Positions 10,401 to 21,636 of a DNA stretch of 64,000 nt are shown here, one piece after another. The notes under the pieces were generated by a model. It had not been told where the DNA came from. It saw nothing but the letters and a program-made list of their open reading frames with translations, and did no database searches. The stretch lies in the NCBI GenBank assembly GCA_025618425.1, contig CM046846.1:2650642-2714641 (forward strand). The letters are read 5' to 3'. Numbering within the stretch: position 1 is the stretch's first letter; each line of letters opens with the position of its first letter. This stretch comes from Heliocidaris tuberculata (lineage: Eukaryota; Echinodermata; Echinoidea; Camarodonta; Echinometridae). Position numbers and translations under genes: made by a program.

Positions 10401-13400
10401 AGCTCAGAACACTCTGAAAGGTCAAGATAGGTCAAGTTAGACATCTGAGGAGAGATGAAGAGGTTGGCTAAAGCTTCCTCAGTAAACTCCTTTCCCTTTT
10501 GAAGTCGTAGACGCACTGGTTTCTTCCACTCCTGCAATTCAATAGTAGAATGATAATAACAATGAATGTAATATGATAAAGATAAAAATGAAAATGTATG
10601 CATCTATACAAATGTTAATTATAAGCAGACACATTAAGTAATTTTCAAAGAGTATCATTCAGAGAGCTGTTTCTATGCAATATGAAACTATACCCAGAGT
10701 TTAAGCAATAGCTAAATTTGTAAATACATTACATAGTTCACTTCACAAAATTTACTCAATCGAAAAATAGGATGAATCTTCACAACACATCCTTGCAGTA
10801 CCACAATAGGAAGAAATTTCTTTAACAGCTGAACTGCAGAATACTCCACCAGGCATCAGAAGAATCATTCAAGGTGAGGGTTAATGCTATGGTTAGGGCT
10901 AGGGCTAGGATTAGGGTCAAGGTTAGGATCAAGGATAGGGTCAGGGTTAGGGTTAGGGTTAGGGTTACTTGTGTGATGGAGTAGTCTGCAACTATCCAAT
11001 TCAAATCCTATAACTTCAAGGATATATCATGACCCACAAAACACTGTCAAATTACCTTTAAAATACCGAGAGAGTAGTCAGTCAGCTGCTCACAGAATGA
11101 GACGTTAAGTTCCTCTACGTTTGGGCACTGTACAACATGATGTATGGATATGTCTGTCAGTTCGGCCCCATCTAACCTCAGACACCTCAACATGGTTTGC
11201 CTCTCTTCACACAGCATAATTACAGCACTGTAAATAAAAAAGAGATGGTTGGAACATATCATAAATTATATAAATCAGAATGAGAGTATGTTATATACAT
11301 GTATAAATTATAGGCCTACTGCACCAGGTCTGAGTCAGTAATATACCAGAAGAAACTTTATGGCAATTTTCAAGAGATATATGAAGAAGTACATGTATTT
11401 CCTGATTTCATTCAGACTAAATATACTTCCCTGCATAAAGATAAAAAAAACTTTTTCCACATCTGAATGACAATGCTTTCAGTTCATTATAGATCATATA
11501 CTATCCAATGTTATTATCATTTTCAAGTTTTAGCTCCTTAGAACAACAGTGACATCATATTGTATGTTTCCATGACTGAAAAGTTGTGATCTAACAGTTG
11601 AGTTCTTACTAGGAATTACATGTGCATGGCAGAACTTGCCATTCTAACTCTTTCCTCTAGTACCCTAAAGAATCTAAATGGATTACTCACGTATCTGTAA
11701 TCCAAGGAATGCCGTTGATGTTCAACTCTTCAAGGTGATCACAAAATCTTGCAATCTCAAACACAGCCCCATCCGTCAGTTTGGTACAGTGAGACAGATT
11801 TAGACACCGTAGCTTTGGCAGGAGAATCAGCTTAGAGATGAGGCTATCGGTGATCCCATCACAACCTTCCATGTTCAGAGATGTTAACATCCTGCAGCCG
11901 CTGATTAAAAGACTGAACTGGTCATCCTGCATGGTGCGGACAAAGCCAAATTCAAGACTTGGCACATTTGGACAGTGGTCGACAATGGCCTGAATTTCTG
12001 AAGTGCTGACCTCATCACGTCCGCGGAATGTTATACCACGTAGGAGACTGCATCTGAGGAAGATACTTGCCAGCACATCCGATGGTATCCCAGCTTTGTT
12101 GGACAGGTCTAAGAATTGCCATAGCAATGGATCTTTGGCAAGGATGTTCCATTTCTTGCAGACAAGCATGATGGGGTTGCATAGTTCCACATGGGAGAAA
12201 TGCTTGAAGATATGAATGAGAATTTCATCCGGAAGAACGCGGAATGCACTACGGTCCTCCACTCCTAAATTCTCATCAACCTCTTCATCGTCAATGTCTT
12301 CAAGAACAACATCATCAGCTTCAGGAAAGTGAATATCATCTGTCCTTTCTGGAAATTCTTCTTTTAGAATCTCAAAAGCATGTATTGCATTGTCCAGCTC
12401 TACCCGTATCAGCTCAATATCCTGAAAGATTGAAGAATTTACATCAAGGTACATCAGAGTTTGTGAATAAGTCCATCTTTGTTTCTGTCTTCATAACATC
12501 TAAAATGTATTATCAATAAGAAGACTGGATTTAAATGACAATAAGTTACAATAAATTTCAAAATAACTGATATCTCTGAAAATCTAAATAGCACATCAAC
12601 AAAAATCACAGAAAAAAGGTTGATATACATGCAAAATTCTCCAAGCACTTCAAATGTGAATATATGTCCAAAATACTGAAAGCAACAAATATCGGAATGT
12701 GTCTCATGAAGGAATATATGCAGCTTTAAAGCTTGACGTTAATTATGGAAGATTAAAATTTCTCTTGCTTGCAAGTGCTATTCACCTTTAAAGTACTTGC
12801 AGCCTCATCAGAAACAAATGACTTTGAAGTCATATCAGCTATGGTGTTCAGAGGGCCATACTCTTCAGTCTCTTCTCCATCATCATCATGTCCTACATCA
12901 TCTTCCTCATCACAACTGTCAATTTCTCCTTTATAAAGAAACAATTCTTCTTCCTCCTTCTCCACTCTCCTGATTGCATCTTCATCTAAAAGAGGAGATT
13001 CCTTAATGTCTACTAGAAATGGACATCTTGGTTCTGTCCCTTCTGGACTCATCTGATCTCGTTTCTGTTGGAAGTCCATCATAACGACATGGTCCATCAG
13101 GAGATTGGTCGATTCTTCAATCGATTCCTGACTAAGGTATCGCAAAAGAGGAGGTCGTTTTCTTCCTCCTGGAGAAGACTTCTTTCTTACAGATCTTTCA
13201 GGATTTGCAATGACATCTGTTTCCAACTGTGTTATTCTACCATCTAAATCTTCTGATTTAATTTCTAGTGGCACATCAATTTCCCTATGATTCTCATGGT
13301 AATTCTTTGGCAAATCTTGATGCAAATGATCTTTGGTAACTGCTTGGGAAGTATGTAATTTCAATTCATTTGATAAATCTTCTGTTTTATTTTCAATTCC

Positions 13401-14288
13401 ACTCTTGGTCTCTATTCCTTCCTCTGATGATTTTACCTGTAAATCAGAGTCATGTCTAAGGTTTTGCAATTCCTGATTTCCAACATCGGCTTTAATTTCT
13501 TTGATTTCATCATCTAGTTGAGTCTCACTGGGCTCTTTTGTTATCTGCTCTTCATCATTGCCTAACATATCATCTTGTCCTTCTTTATTTTTATCAGAAT
13601 CTGTAGGATTTTGCTGTTGGTTGTCATCAATATTACAACAGTCCTTCTCAATGGAATCAAGATCAGGAAGGACTCTCTCCTCTTTCATGTCTGTTCCCGA
13701 AACTTTGTCACTCGATAATTTACAACCTGGTATTTGGTAACTTGACACCTGAACATCCAATGCCAGCTGAGGATTCTTCTCTTCCTCTTCCTGTACATTT
13801 GGATTTCTCATTTCTTGACACACATTCACATTTTCCTCCACCTCTACATGTAACTCTTCATCCTCTTCTTCAACTAAAGGATGCTCAGTAAATGTGGGTA
13901 AACTTGGTTCCACTACCAGATCCCTGGGTGAATCTGGAAGCATCACGATGTGCCCCAGAAGAAGATTGGTAGACTCATCCAGAGATTCCTGGCTGATCTG
14001 CCTCAGAAGCTTCTTCTTCGTCTGAAATCTGGAAACGGTTTCACGTCTATGAGACGGATGAGACACCCTGGGCCATGATTGGTTGAGACCAAAGGGTAAA
14101 GCTTCCGGTTTCTCCTCATCTCCATCCTCCAAGGAGATCGCGTCATCTCTCATCCAAGCATCATCATCTTCTTCTTCTTCCAGGAATCGGGGATTGTTCT
14201 GCAGGGACAACTCCTCACATTTGTTTCCTGGTCTAAAAAGCAGATTACTGTCAGACCTTTTTCCATCACTATTATCATGTGGCTCCAT
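7494..14288 (-). CDS. F-box/leucine-rich-repeat protein with long acidic N-terminus
   Basis: Seven coding exons on the minus strand: 14288-12786, 12421-11691, 11227-11056, 10531-10368, 9904-9821, 8878-8764 and 7607-7494. All phases agree, giving 960 aa. Residues 1-501 form a low-complexity acidic region encoded by one exon. It contains a motif repeated at residues 94-116 and 381-403 (SQESxxESTNLL preceded by LLR and followed by HxVM). The F-box is at about 561-605 (LPDEILIHIFKHF, VCKKWN, PLLW). Leucine-rich repeats follow (LTSLNMEGCDGITD, LRCLNLSHCTKLTD, LEELNINGI, LTYLDLSECSELRD, LEFLDLRQCNRITD), and the protein ends in VIMNYYGEEV plus 11 residues. F-box/LRR proteins usually bind SKP1 and choose SCF ubiquitin-ligase substrates; the substrate is unknown. 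I cannot match it to a named FBXL. The last exon was found by phase and by its typical LRR ending. Confidence 0.85.
7641..7799. mobile_element. Short inverted-repeat element in the last F-box intron
   Basis: The left end AACTTTGCATAAGTCGAATC matches, inverted and imperfectly, the right end TTTTGAGTTATGCAAGGTG. Between them, TAGTTTGACTTA and TAGATTCGACTTTG repeat the same theme. It is non-coding and begins 34 bp upstream of the last exon's acceptor. Confidence 0.5.
8594..8745. mobile_element. GGGCCC-ended MITE, copy 1 (F-box intron)
   Basis: Near-perfect inverted ends read CTGGGCCCTGTTTCATAAAA with internal ACTTGTTAT. The body holds GCCAATCAGATGCAAGG, related to the GCCAATCAAAA core of the other copies. 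It lies 19 bp inside the intron after the exon ending at 8764. If that intron is retained, the reading frame stops within the MITE end. Confidence 0.8.
9188..9358. mobile_element. pogo/Tigger-like MITE, copy 4
   Basis: The ends are CTGTGGAACCTCATTATAAC and TATAACGAGGTTCAAC, with internal GGGACC and CCTTGTTATA motifs shared with the other copies. It lies in an intron of the F-box gene. Confidence 0.65.
10834..10990. mobile_element. MITE-like element with internal TTAGGG-type array
   Basis: The ends CTGCAGAATACTCCACCAG and GATGGAGTAGTCTGCA are inverted. The interior grades from GGTTAGGGCTAGGGCTAGGA to four perfect GGGTTA units (about 10940-10966). It lies in an F-box gene intron. This element is unrelated in its ends to the two CCTAA elements in PFAS. 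Confidence 0.55.
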
Positions 14289-16409
14289 CTTGATGTAAGA
14301 TATTTATGAATAATCTTCATGAATGACAGTTTAAGTCATAATCATAGATATTTCTGGAGATACCTGTATGAGTTCATAATCTCATACATAGTCCTTCCAA
14401 GTCTTGTTGATGAATTGAGCAGGCAGGTGAGGGATGAAAATCCTAGAAAGAAACAGGTAAGAATATATTCCGATATTAAAGTAAAACCAGGACAATGTTA
14501 TAATACTTTTAATACTAAACACTGCAACCAAACAAATAAATGCTTTTAACAAAGAGTTGGTAATTTTTTATTTTTTTTTTGTTCTTGGGGGAAGGGAGAG
14601 GGTAGGAAATGGGTAATATTTACATTTAGAAATTAGTACAAAATTATGTACCTCTGTACATGGATATCTATTGCATGGTCCTAGCTTGCTTCAAAAGAAA
14701 ATGCAGAAGGTCTACATTTGTAAATTAAATGCAACCTCTTGTGATCTTGTTCTCATTTACCCAAGTACAGAGGCTGTTCATATCACAGACCAATTTGCAA
14801 ACTAGCAACTTATTCATAGAAAAACAGTGCCACAATTGCTGAATTGTTGCTTCTGGATGGATACATTCTGAATGTGCATCATGTTCACATTCATACAAGG
14901 TTTCACTTACCCTATTACCTCTTGTTGATTTAAAACAAAAAATTATGACCAGGTTGGATGGTGCCATTTCATGATACAGAATTTATATTCTACCCCCTGT
15001 GTTTTTCTCCACCTGACCAGTATTGTATACCTGGCTACATGGTCTAAAGAAAGTCCTATTATCTTGTGCATTCATCCCATGTAAAGGGGTCCACAGTAAA
15101 TAGCCCTGAGAACTGGTTGAATGGTCTGGAGCTCAATACCTGAATGAAAATCAACAATTACTCTACCCCTGCAGGAGGGAAGATTAGTGACTGATGCGCC
15201 TGAGTAGGCATGAAAGGGGGACTTACAAGTACCTGCTTTGGGGGAGTAATTGTTTGAAGGGTGGATGGGGCAGGTTGTGATGTCCCTGATGACTGTCTTG
15301 CAATAATTTATCAGCTTTCTCATTAAAATGTTTTTGTTATTTAATCTGTATGCCAGCTATATCTTTATGAAAATATCAGCACACTGCTTTCATTCTAGGT
15401 TTTTTCGTTTCTGGACAGATGATAAAATCTTTATATAACCCTGGGAATCTTCTAGAAATTTGTGGAAGGAATTTTTTTATAACACTGCATCAAATTCAAA
15501 TGCGACAGAATCTAAATTTTCTTTTACTGCATTCAAATTGAGTTTTGATGAATTGCATTATGCATGTATAATTTTTCGATCACTCTTCTTGCATTAAACA
15601 ATACAGAATACTGGTAACGTTTCCTTTCATTCTCACCTTAGAAAGTTACTTTATAGATCTGTTAGGAGACTCATAAAAAAAGATCTAGCAATAAAATTGT
15701 CATCAAATCTTTACATCCCCTGCTGACTTTTCCCCTCCCCCAATAATTTTCTCCCAGCCAGGGCAGAGATTTCTTCCCAATCAAATCTTTGTACAAGATA
15801 ATCAAATGCACCAGACCATTGAATGATCTTGGCACCTGTTTTAAAGCTCATGCCTGATGAATTCTACCTGACCCATCATTGAACAAAATAGCTTTATCAA
15901 AGAGAAAGACTTAAAGGCCCATTAATAGAGAATTAAATCAATACAGTAATTGAAGCCACTGTACTTGTAAGGCAGCCTACAGTCAAAAAATTCTGCTAAA
16001 GCATGGATAATTTGACAAACATGATTAGTTTTCCAGCAAAATCCACTCTCATCCTTCCTTCTATTAAACAAGATGAGGCGATTGTCTCATCTTTTTCTTC
16101 ACCATGAATATAATGATTCATGAAATAATATTAGAAATGGAAACAGATAGCTCAAGCAAATTGTTCAAAGAATAAATGTCAGCTAGATCATAACCATTCT
16201 TCCCAAAGTTACCCGAAAAGAAGAAAGCAAATAGATCAAAGCCACCAGGCACTTTTCATCATTCATTACATGTGGGTCGAGTCTATTTGGATTTATATAA
16301 ATTTAAAAAAAAGTCTATTAGGATTTTCTGAAAATCGACATATAAACCTTCATGAACAGTCAGTGATGACTATATAAATGAGCTTAACATGGTTAACACT
16401 TTACATGTA

Positions 16410-16782
16410 TTATTTAGAATTATTTAAGGGCTAAATTGATCAAATTGGCAACAATATTTTTGTTTTAGTGTTACATGGTTCTGATAAGGTGTGATGTCTT
16501 TGAAAACAATATTGTCATGAATTCTGTTGAAAATTATAAAAATTGCCAATTTTCATTTCAAAAAATGATTTTGAACCTCTCAATGTGTTGCCAATTTAAG
16601 GATTTTAAAGATTCTCATTTGTAAAATTGCTGGCATCAAATGCACTATGGTCATGCAACAAAAGTGGACATAGTGTGTGCAGAAATTTTTGCTCTTTCTA
16701 CTCATGCATCTGGTATGTTTTTTAGAGCTCTGAATCAAAAGTTATTGAGCCAAACCACAAAATGTGGTCAACTGTTAAGGAT
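16410..16782. mobile_element. TTAACCC-family MITE, degraded copy
   Basis: Shares TTTAAGGGCTAAATTGATCA, ACCTCTCAATGTGTTGCCAA and CCACAAAATGTGGTCAA with the better copies at 26584 and 39183. The terminal TTAACCCTTTCA is no longer recognisable here. Confidence 0.6.
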
Positions 16783-17261
16783 AAATCTCTGTAGCTATAC
16801 ATCAAAGGGTGACAAGTGCAGCAAGTTCTGTCTACTGAATCTACTTACTATTCAGATGGCTTTTTCATTAGAACTGCTCATATATCTTTTTAAATAGAAT
16901 TATAATAATTACCAAAAACAAAACTAACAGAAAAAAATAAGAGAGAAGTCAAACAAAACTCAAAATATAATGAAATTTTGTTGGTGATAATAGTCAAGTT
17001 TGACTGATTGCCATTATAACATGTACCAACAACAAAGTTAGGAGCAGTTACTGAACTGATGAAGCCTGTACACTGTATGTAATCAAGTGTGCATTACAAA
17101 AAATGTGAATGACAGCAAGTAATTTGTCAGCCCTGGCAAAATCAAGATGCGATTTTGAAGTGTTGCAAAAAAAGAGGACAAACCTGGAGAATAGAGGACC
17201 AGAGTCCAGACGCGCGTGCTGTAATCATGTAATCAGTACTGTGTGTGTAGACATGGTAGAT

Positions 17262-17423
17262 CTAGGCCCCATTGCATAAAAGTTACTATTATGGTAACTT
17301 TGCCATCAATGGTAACTACCATGGTAACAATGCTCAACAGCCAATCAAAAGCAAGGTTTCCATGGAAGTTACCATTGATGGCAAAGTTACCATAATAGTA
17401 ACTTTTATGCAACGGGGCCCTAG
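17262..17423. mobile_element. GGGCCC-ended MITE, copy 2
   Basis: The inverted ends are CTAGGCCCCATTGCATAAAA and TTTTATGCAACGGGGCCCTA. Arms with GTTACTATTATGGTAACTTT flank a short loop containing CAGCCAATCAAAAGCAAGG. Nearly the whole element can fold into one hairpin. Confidence 0.8.
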
Positions 17424-17746
17424 ACTATATTCAATCAAGAAACGTGTGTCTGGCGTATTGTCACGCACATCATTGAATACAGCACACGGGTCTGGTCCCC
17501 TATTCTTCGGGTTTGCAAAAAAAAAAGGGGGGGTTCTAAATACTCATGAATAAATGACGGTAGATTCTATAACTACAACATGCACTACCATCAATATACA
17601 GGTATGGGACTGAGCTCGATTATCTGATCATTCACAGACGTCAACAGGTCAACAAGTCAAAGCACTCACTCACAACATTAAGAAACGAAATGTTATTTTA
17701 TCATAATTCTAAAATCTAATACTATTACACCCTGAAATTCACTCAC

Positions 17747-17900
17747 GTACACAGATCCACTAGGTTTCTGCAACAAATGTCAACAAGAATGACGAGAACA
17801 TAAACCAACGACAGCCAACGAAGGCGCCAATATTCAAACTACTAACGCGCTTCAACATTAACACGTACACGTACACTGTACCATACCGTACAGCAGGCGG
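17747..17900 (-). other. Candidate 5' noncoding exon and CpG-rich promoter of the F-box gene
   Basis: On the minus strand a strong donor, GTAC/GTGAGTG, ends at 17747. Immediately upstream is the only clearly CpG-rich patch of the area (about 17790-18010, including GGCGGCCGCCGGCC). The F-box start codon at 14288 is preceded by sequence resembling an acceptor region, so a noncoding first exon here is plausible. Exon limits upstream are not visible. This is inferred from the splice site and base composition only. Confidence 0.35.
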
Positions 17901-18192
17901 CCGCCGGCCTAGCCTGACGGCGCGATGCGATTACGGGAAGCTGGTTTTGGGTTTATCCACTGCTGCTTTCTTCCATACATGATAATTCAACGGCTCCGCC
18001 GCAAAAATAGGCGTGGCCCTTTACTCATTGTCTTTTTAAAAAAATGATAATAATATACTTGGTTCTTTTACAGCGCATTACACATAGCAACACTGCATGT
18101 CCCTATGCGCTTAATAAAGTAAGAACGAAGTAACTTAGAAATAAGAAGGTGCTTGCAATGTAATGTTGGACCGTTAGTTCATACTCTATAAG

Positions 18193-20498
18193 TATAGGTT
18201 TTTACGTTCAATTTCATACTTTCGTCGCTCAAATTCATCATAGGGCATTCAAATTCACACATTTTTGTCAAACGATCAATATCGGTCGTTCGAATTTACT
18301 TTCCGAGCAAGCAATTTCATTTTGAGGCGTGCGGTTTAATTTATGATCATCCAAATTCATCGACGGGCAGCAAGCTGTTATCTAAGGTCATCCAAATTCG
18401 TTTCTAGACGTTCAATTTCTTTACGAGGCAAACAAAATCATTTTACATGCATCCAAATTCATCAACGAGCACCATACTTTCATTTACGGTCACTTAAATT
18501 CGTTTCTAGAAGTTCGATTTAATTATGCGGCAATAAGATTCACGGGCATACAATTTCCCCAATTAGTACTTTCATTTTCACAATCTGTTCATTCAAATTA
18601 ACACACAATAGCCGGAGGGCCTGTTGGAGCATTCAATTTCATTTTCGTGAACTCATTTTTCCTTTTGGCGCATTCAATTTAACAATTTAAAGTTTCTGTT
18701 GTGCATTTCATATATTTTTCCACGTACTGCCAGTAAAGATGAAATAAAGAATTTGTATACATAGCCTATAGTCATTTCAAGATTTGGCAGAATTCAATCT
18801 AGTTTTGTTTTGTTTTTGTTTTTGTTTTTGTTTTCTGGAGACCTACCACCTTCAGGGATATGACCAACAAGTGTCAAGTTTCTTTGTATCAATGAAAAGT
18901 GAAGAGACTACCCACCCCTCCAATTATATATATTTTTTTATTCATCAGCAAAGGAAATGCAGTATTAGATTGATAGACAGGTAAAGAGATAGATAGATAT
19001 AGGGTAGATTGAAATACAGATTGAAAGATAGGTGGATAAACAGATTGATAGACAGAGAATGAAAGACGAGTATCGTATCATGGACAGATTCTCTGTCAAA
19101 TTTCTTAATTCTTTCATGTTTACATCTTCTTTCCTTCTTCTTCTTCTTCTTCTTTTTTTTTTAGTTTTTAGAGTAATCACATTTTTTTAAAGACAGATAA
19201 TGCAAGATGAGTACCATAGACATAATATCTGTCAACTCTATGATTTATTTCATTTATATGCACATTTCTCTACCTTTGCTTATTCATTTTTCTTTTCTTT
19301 TTTTTTTCTGTCTCTCATCAATCTGCTTTATCAGGATTTCATTGTATATAATACTGTATTTTTCATACTTTATGTCAAACATGTTATATATATATATTTA
19401 AATGCCTGTTTATTATGGTTCATAGAAGGGTATGTTCGGTGCATTTTTTTCTCAACCATTTATATTTTATTCCATAAGGTACAGGGTGGGTCTTGGTTTC
19501 GAGTATAAGAAGGGGGCAAAACTTGTTACAGTCTTTTTCATCAACCTTCGATGATCTCTCTATTGAGGCACCTTGGCATGTGGCGGAACCACTGGCTGCA
19601 TTTGTCCTGCGTGATGACGTCCACGCTGATCCTAGCAGCCTGCTCAATGGTTTCCCTTCTCCACTGTTGAAGAGTTAGTCCGGCCTCTTGCGCCTCTTCC
19701 CGATCGCCTACCCTCCTCTGCCATTCGGACCGACCCATGCAGGACCCTTGCTGTTGCTCTTTTGATGCCTAAATTATCGGCTAATTCTAGATAGTCCCTG
19801 TTTTCGCTCTCAAATGCCTCAATTAGCCTTCTCCTATCCTCGTTTAAAGTTCTCCTGTAGCGAACTGGGTGATGATCTGCCATTTTTTCAATGTGAAGCG
19901 GATAGTAGGTAAACGTGGTACTCATAAGCGCAACATGCAGAATGACTGAGGGCTTCCTAGCTCACAATTTATATGGTTTTTCCAAAAAATTACAATACAC
20001 ATTAAATCGAATGCACTTATTTAAAACTTTCCAGCCTTTTGATGAAATTGAATGAACGAAGAGTAACAGAAGCGGGTTGCAGGTGAAATTAGATGCTTCG
20101 ATTTCAAACTTTTACTTGTAAGTCAAATTTGAATGAAGAATTTTAAGAATCTGTTGCACAAAAAGTTAATTTGCACGTGTATAAATGAATTTGGATGCTC
20201 ACTGGTTAAATCGTTTGCTCTTTCTTCAGATGAGAATGAACCATTTGAAGAATTTGTTGCACGAATAGTGAATTTGGACGAATCAAAGTGAAATTCATTG
20301 CTCTTTCCTTAAATCGTTTGCTCTTAATAGGAATCTTGATGACTCATTTGAAAAATTCGTTGCACAGATCACGAATTTGAAGGAGCAAAAATGAAATTGA
20401 ATTTACATATACCATGGCGATCATATCGTTTGTGAATTCGAATGCTCGAAATGTGAAATAGATTGAACAAATTGTGAAATTGAACGGGAAAACCTATA
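18193..20498. mobile_element. 2.3-kb Tc1/IS630-type transposon remnant with long inverted ends
   Basis: The ends are TATAGGTTTTTACGTTCAAT and its near-complement ATTGAACGGGAAAACCTATA, consistent with a TA target site. Each end carries several hundred bases of irregularly repeated motifs of the type CATCCAAATTCAT and GTTCAATTTCA. The orientation is reversed between the left end (18200-18780) and the right end (20030-20480). The middle holds simple repeats (GATAGATA near 18970-19060) and a broken transposase at about 19510-19883 on the minus strand. The superfamily call rests on that transposase and on the TA ends. Confidence 0.6.
19510..19925 (-). pseudogene. Broken IS630/Tc1-type transposase, catalytic core deleted
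   Basis: The minus strand from the Met at 19883 reads a helix-turn-helix head (YRRTLNEDRRRLIEAF, YLELADNLGIKRATAR). A frameshift near 19740 leads into a tail reading GLTLQQWRRETIEQAA and then TQDKCSQWFRHMPRCLNRE. As I know this family, such head and tail blocks flank the DDE catalytic core. Here they are almost adjacent, so the core has been lost. No start-to-stop frame spans both parts. Confidence 0.55.
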
Positions 20499-21636
20499 TT
20501 AAACAGATATCTTTTAAGGGAGATTTTGAACTTATCTAAGTTGTTTTCATATCTCATGATACCCTTTTCATATAAAAGGGTATCAAAATCACACTTCTGA
20601 CCAAATGCATGGAAAAAGGGTATGAAATTGAACACGGCCAATCCGCGGAAAGGGTTATTTATTCAGAATTTGAAAATTTCGGTCGTATGCTCGCCCTGTT
20701 AAGGGTGTAAAAATTATTTCTCTCCGTGTCAAGTTAGGGTATAAAAATCAAGAATGAAAAAATATCCCTGTTTGGGGTATCAAAATCACAAACTCTGAAT
20801 CCTCGTTTAGGGTGCTTTTCAGAGGGTAAAGTTCGGGGATGCTGGACGGGTCTCAATGGAAGATCCCCCCCCCCCCGGGATCTTAATCAATTTTTCAATT
20901 TTATTTCCCTTTTTTATATATTGATATTATCAACAAATTATGCTATTATGTATGTGTCATTTAAAGGGAACATATGAATTACAAGTTAGTCTTTTAAAAA
21001 AAGATTTCTTTCATATTTCCCAGTCTTTGATTTTGTCTGCTTCCACGTCACCTTGCATGCCCATAATGCTGTATTTCGCTGCTATCATGGCTATTGTTTG
21101 TTCAATCTTGGAGTGTTATAATTATGTAGGCCTACTATAGGCCCTATGTTTTCTGCCGTATGAAAATAAATCAAACTGAACTTATATTTTTGATCATTTG
21201 ATCACGTACACCCCCCCCCCCCCGTTCAAAATATTCTAGCGACGCCCCTATCACTAGAATCACTGAAAATATACGTGTAGAGAAAGAGAGGGGGCGATAA
21301 TGAGAGATAGACATATAGGCCTACTTATATAGCAAGAGGGGAAGGAGAAAGAAAACAATATGAGAGAGTTCACAGTGAGCGAGAAAAAGTCAGAGAGAGA
21401 GCTAGAGAGACTGAGAGACAGGGGACTATAGCTACAGTCTTTCTTTCCAACTGATTTATTGGCCTGTAGTGTTAGAACTGTGAGAGCTCGAGTTTGATAA
21501 TATTGGTACCGGTCATAGGTACCGGTAACTACTATTCTTTTGCGTCACATCTCTTTGGTTTGATCAGCATCATTTTTCAAACTAAATATCTCGATGTTAC
21601 GTTTGATCGATCGAGGACACCATACGCAGAGCCGCC
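20499..21636. other. Spacer and probable promoter side of the piggyBac fusion gene
   Basis: Contains two C-runs (about 20865 and 21210), GA-rich sequence (21280-21425), and a doubled GGTACCGGT at 21505-21513 and 21518-21526, 111 bp before the start codon. No TATA box stands out. Confidence 0.4.
21505..21526 (+). promoter_or_regulatory. Direct repeat of GGTACCGGT upstream of the fusion gene
   Basis: Two identical 9-mers, GGTACCGGT, are separated by CATA. Each 9-mer contains the palindromes GGTACC and ACCGGT, so the site is also dyad-symmetric. The position fits a core-promoter or 5' UTR element. A binding factor is not known. Confidence 0.3.

Larger units (their letters stand above)
14289..17746. 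other. Upstream region or 5' intron of the F-box gene
   Basis: AT-rich, with no credible exon on either strand. It contains a degraded TTAACCC-family MITE (16410-16782) and the GGGCCC-ended MITE at 17262-17423. If the noncoding exon at 17747 is real, this is its intron. Confidence 0.4.

Noticed and set aside
10905..10970. True telomere or chromosome end
   Set aside because: Only a few repeat units within a short inverted-repeat element, flanked by gene sequence on both sides.
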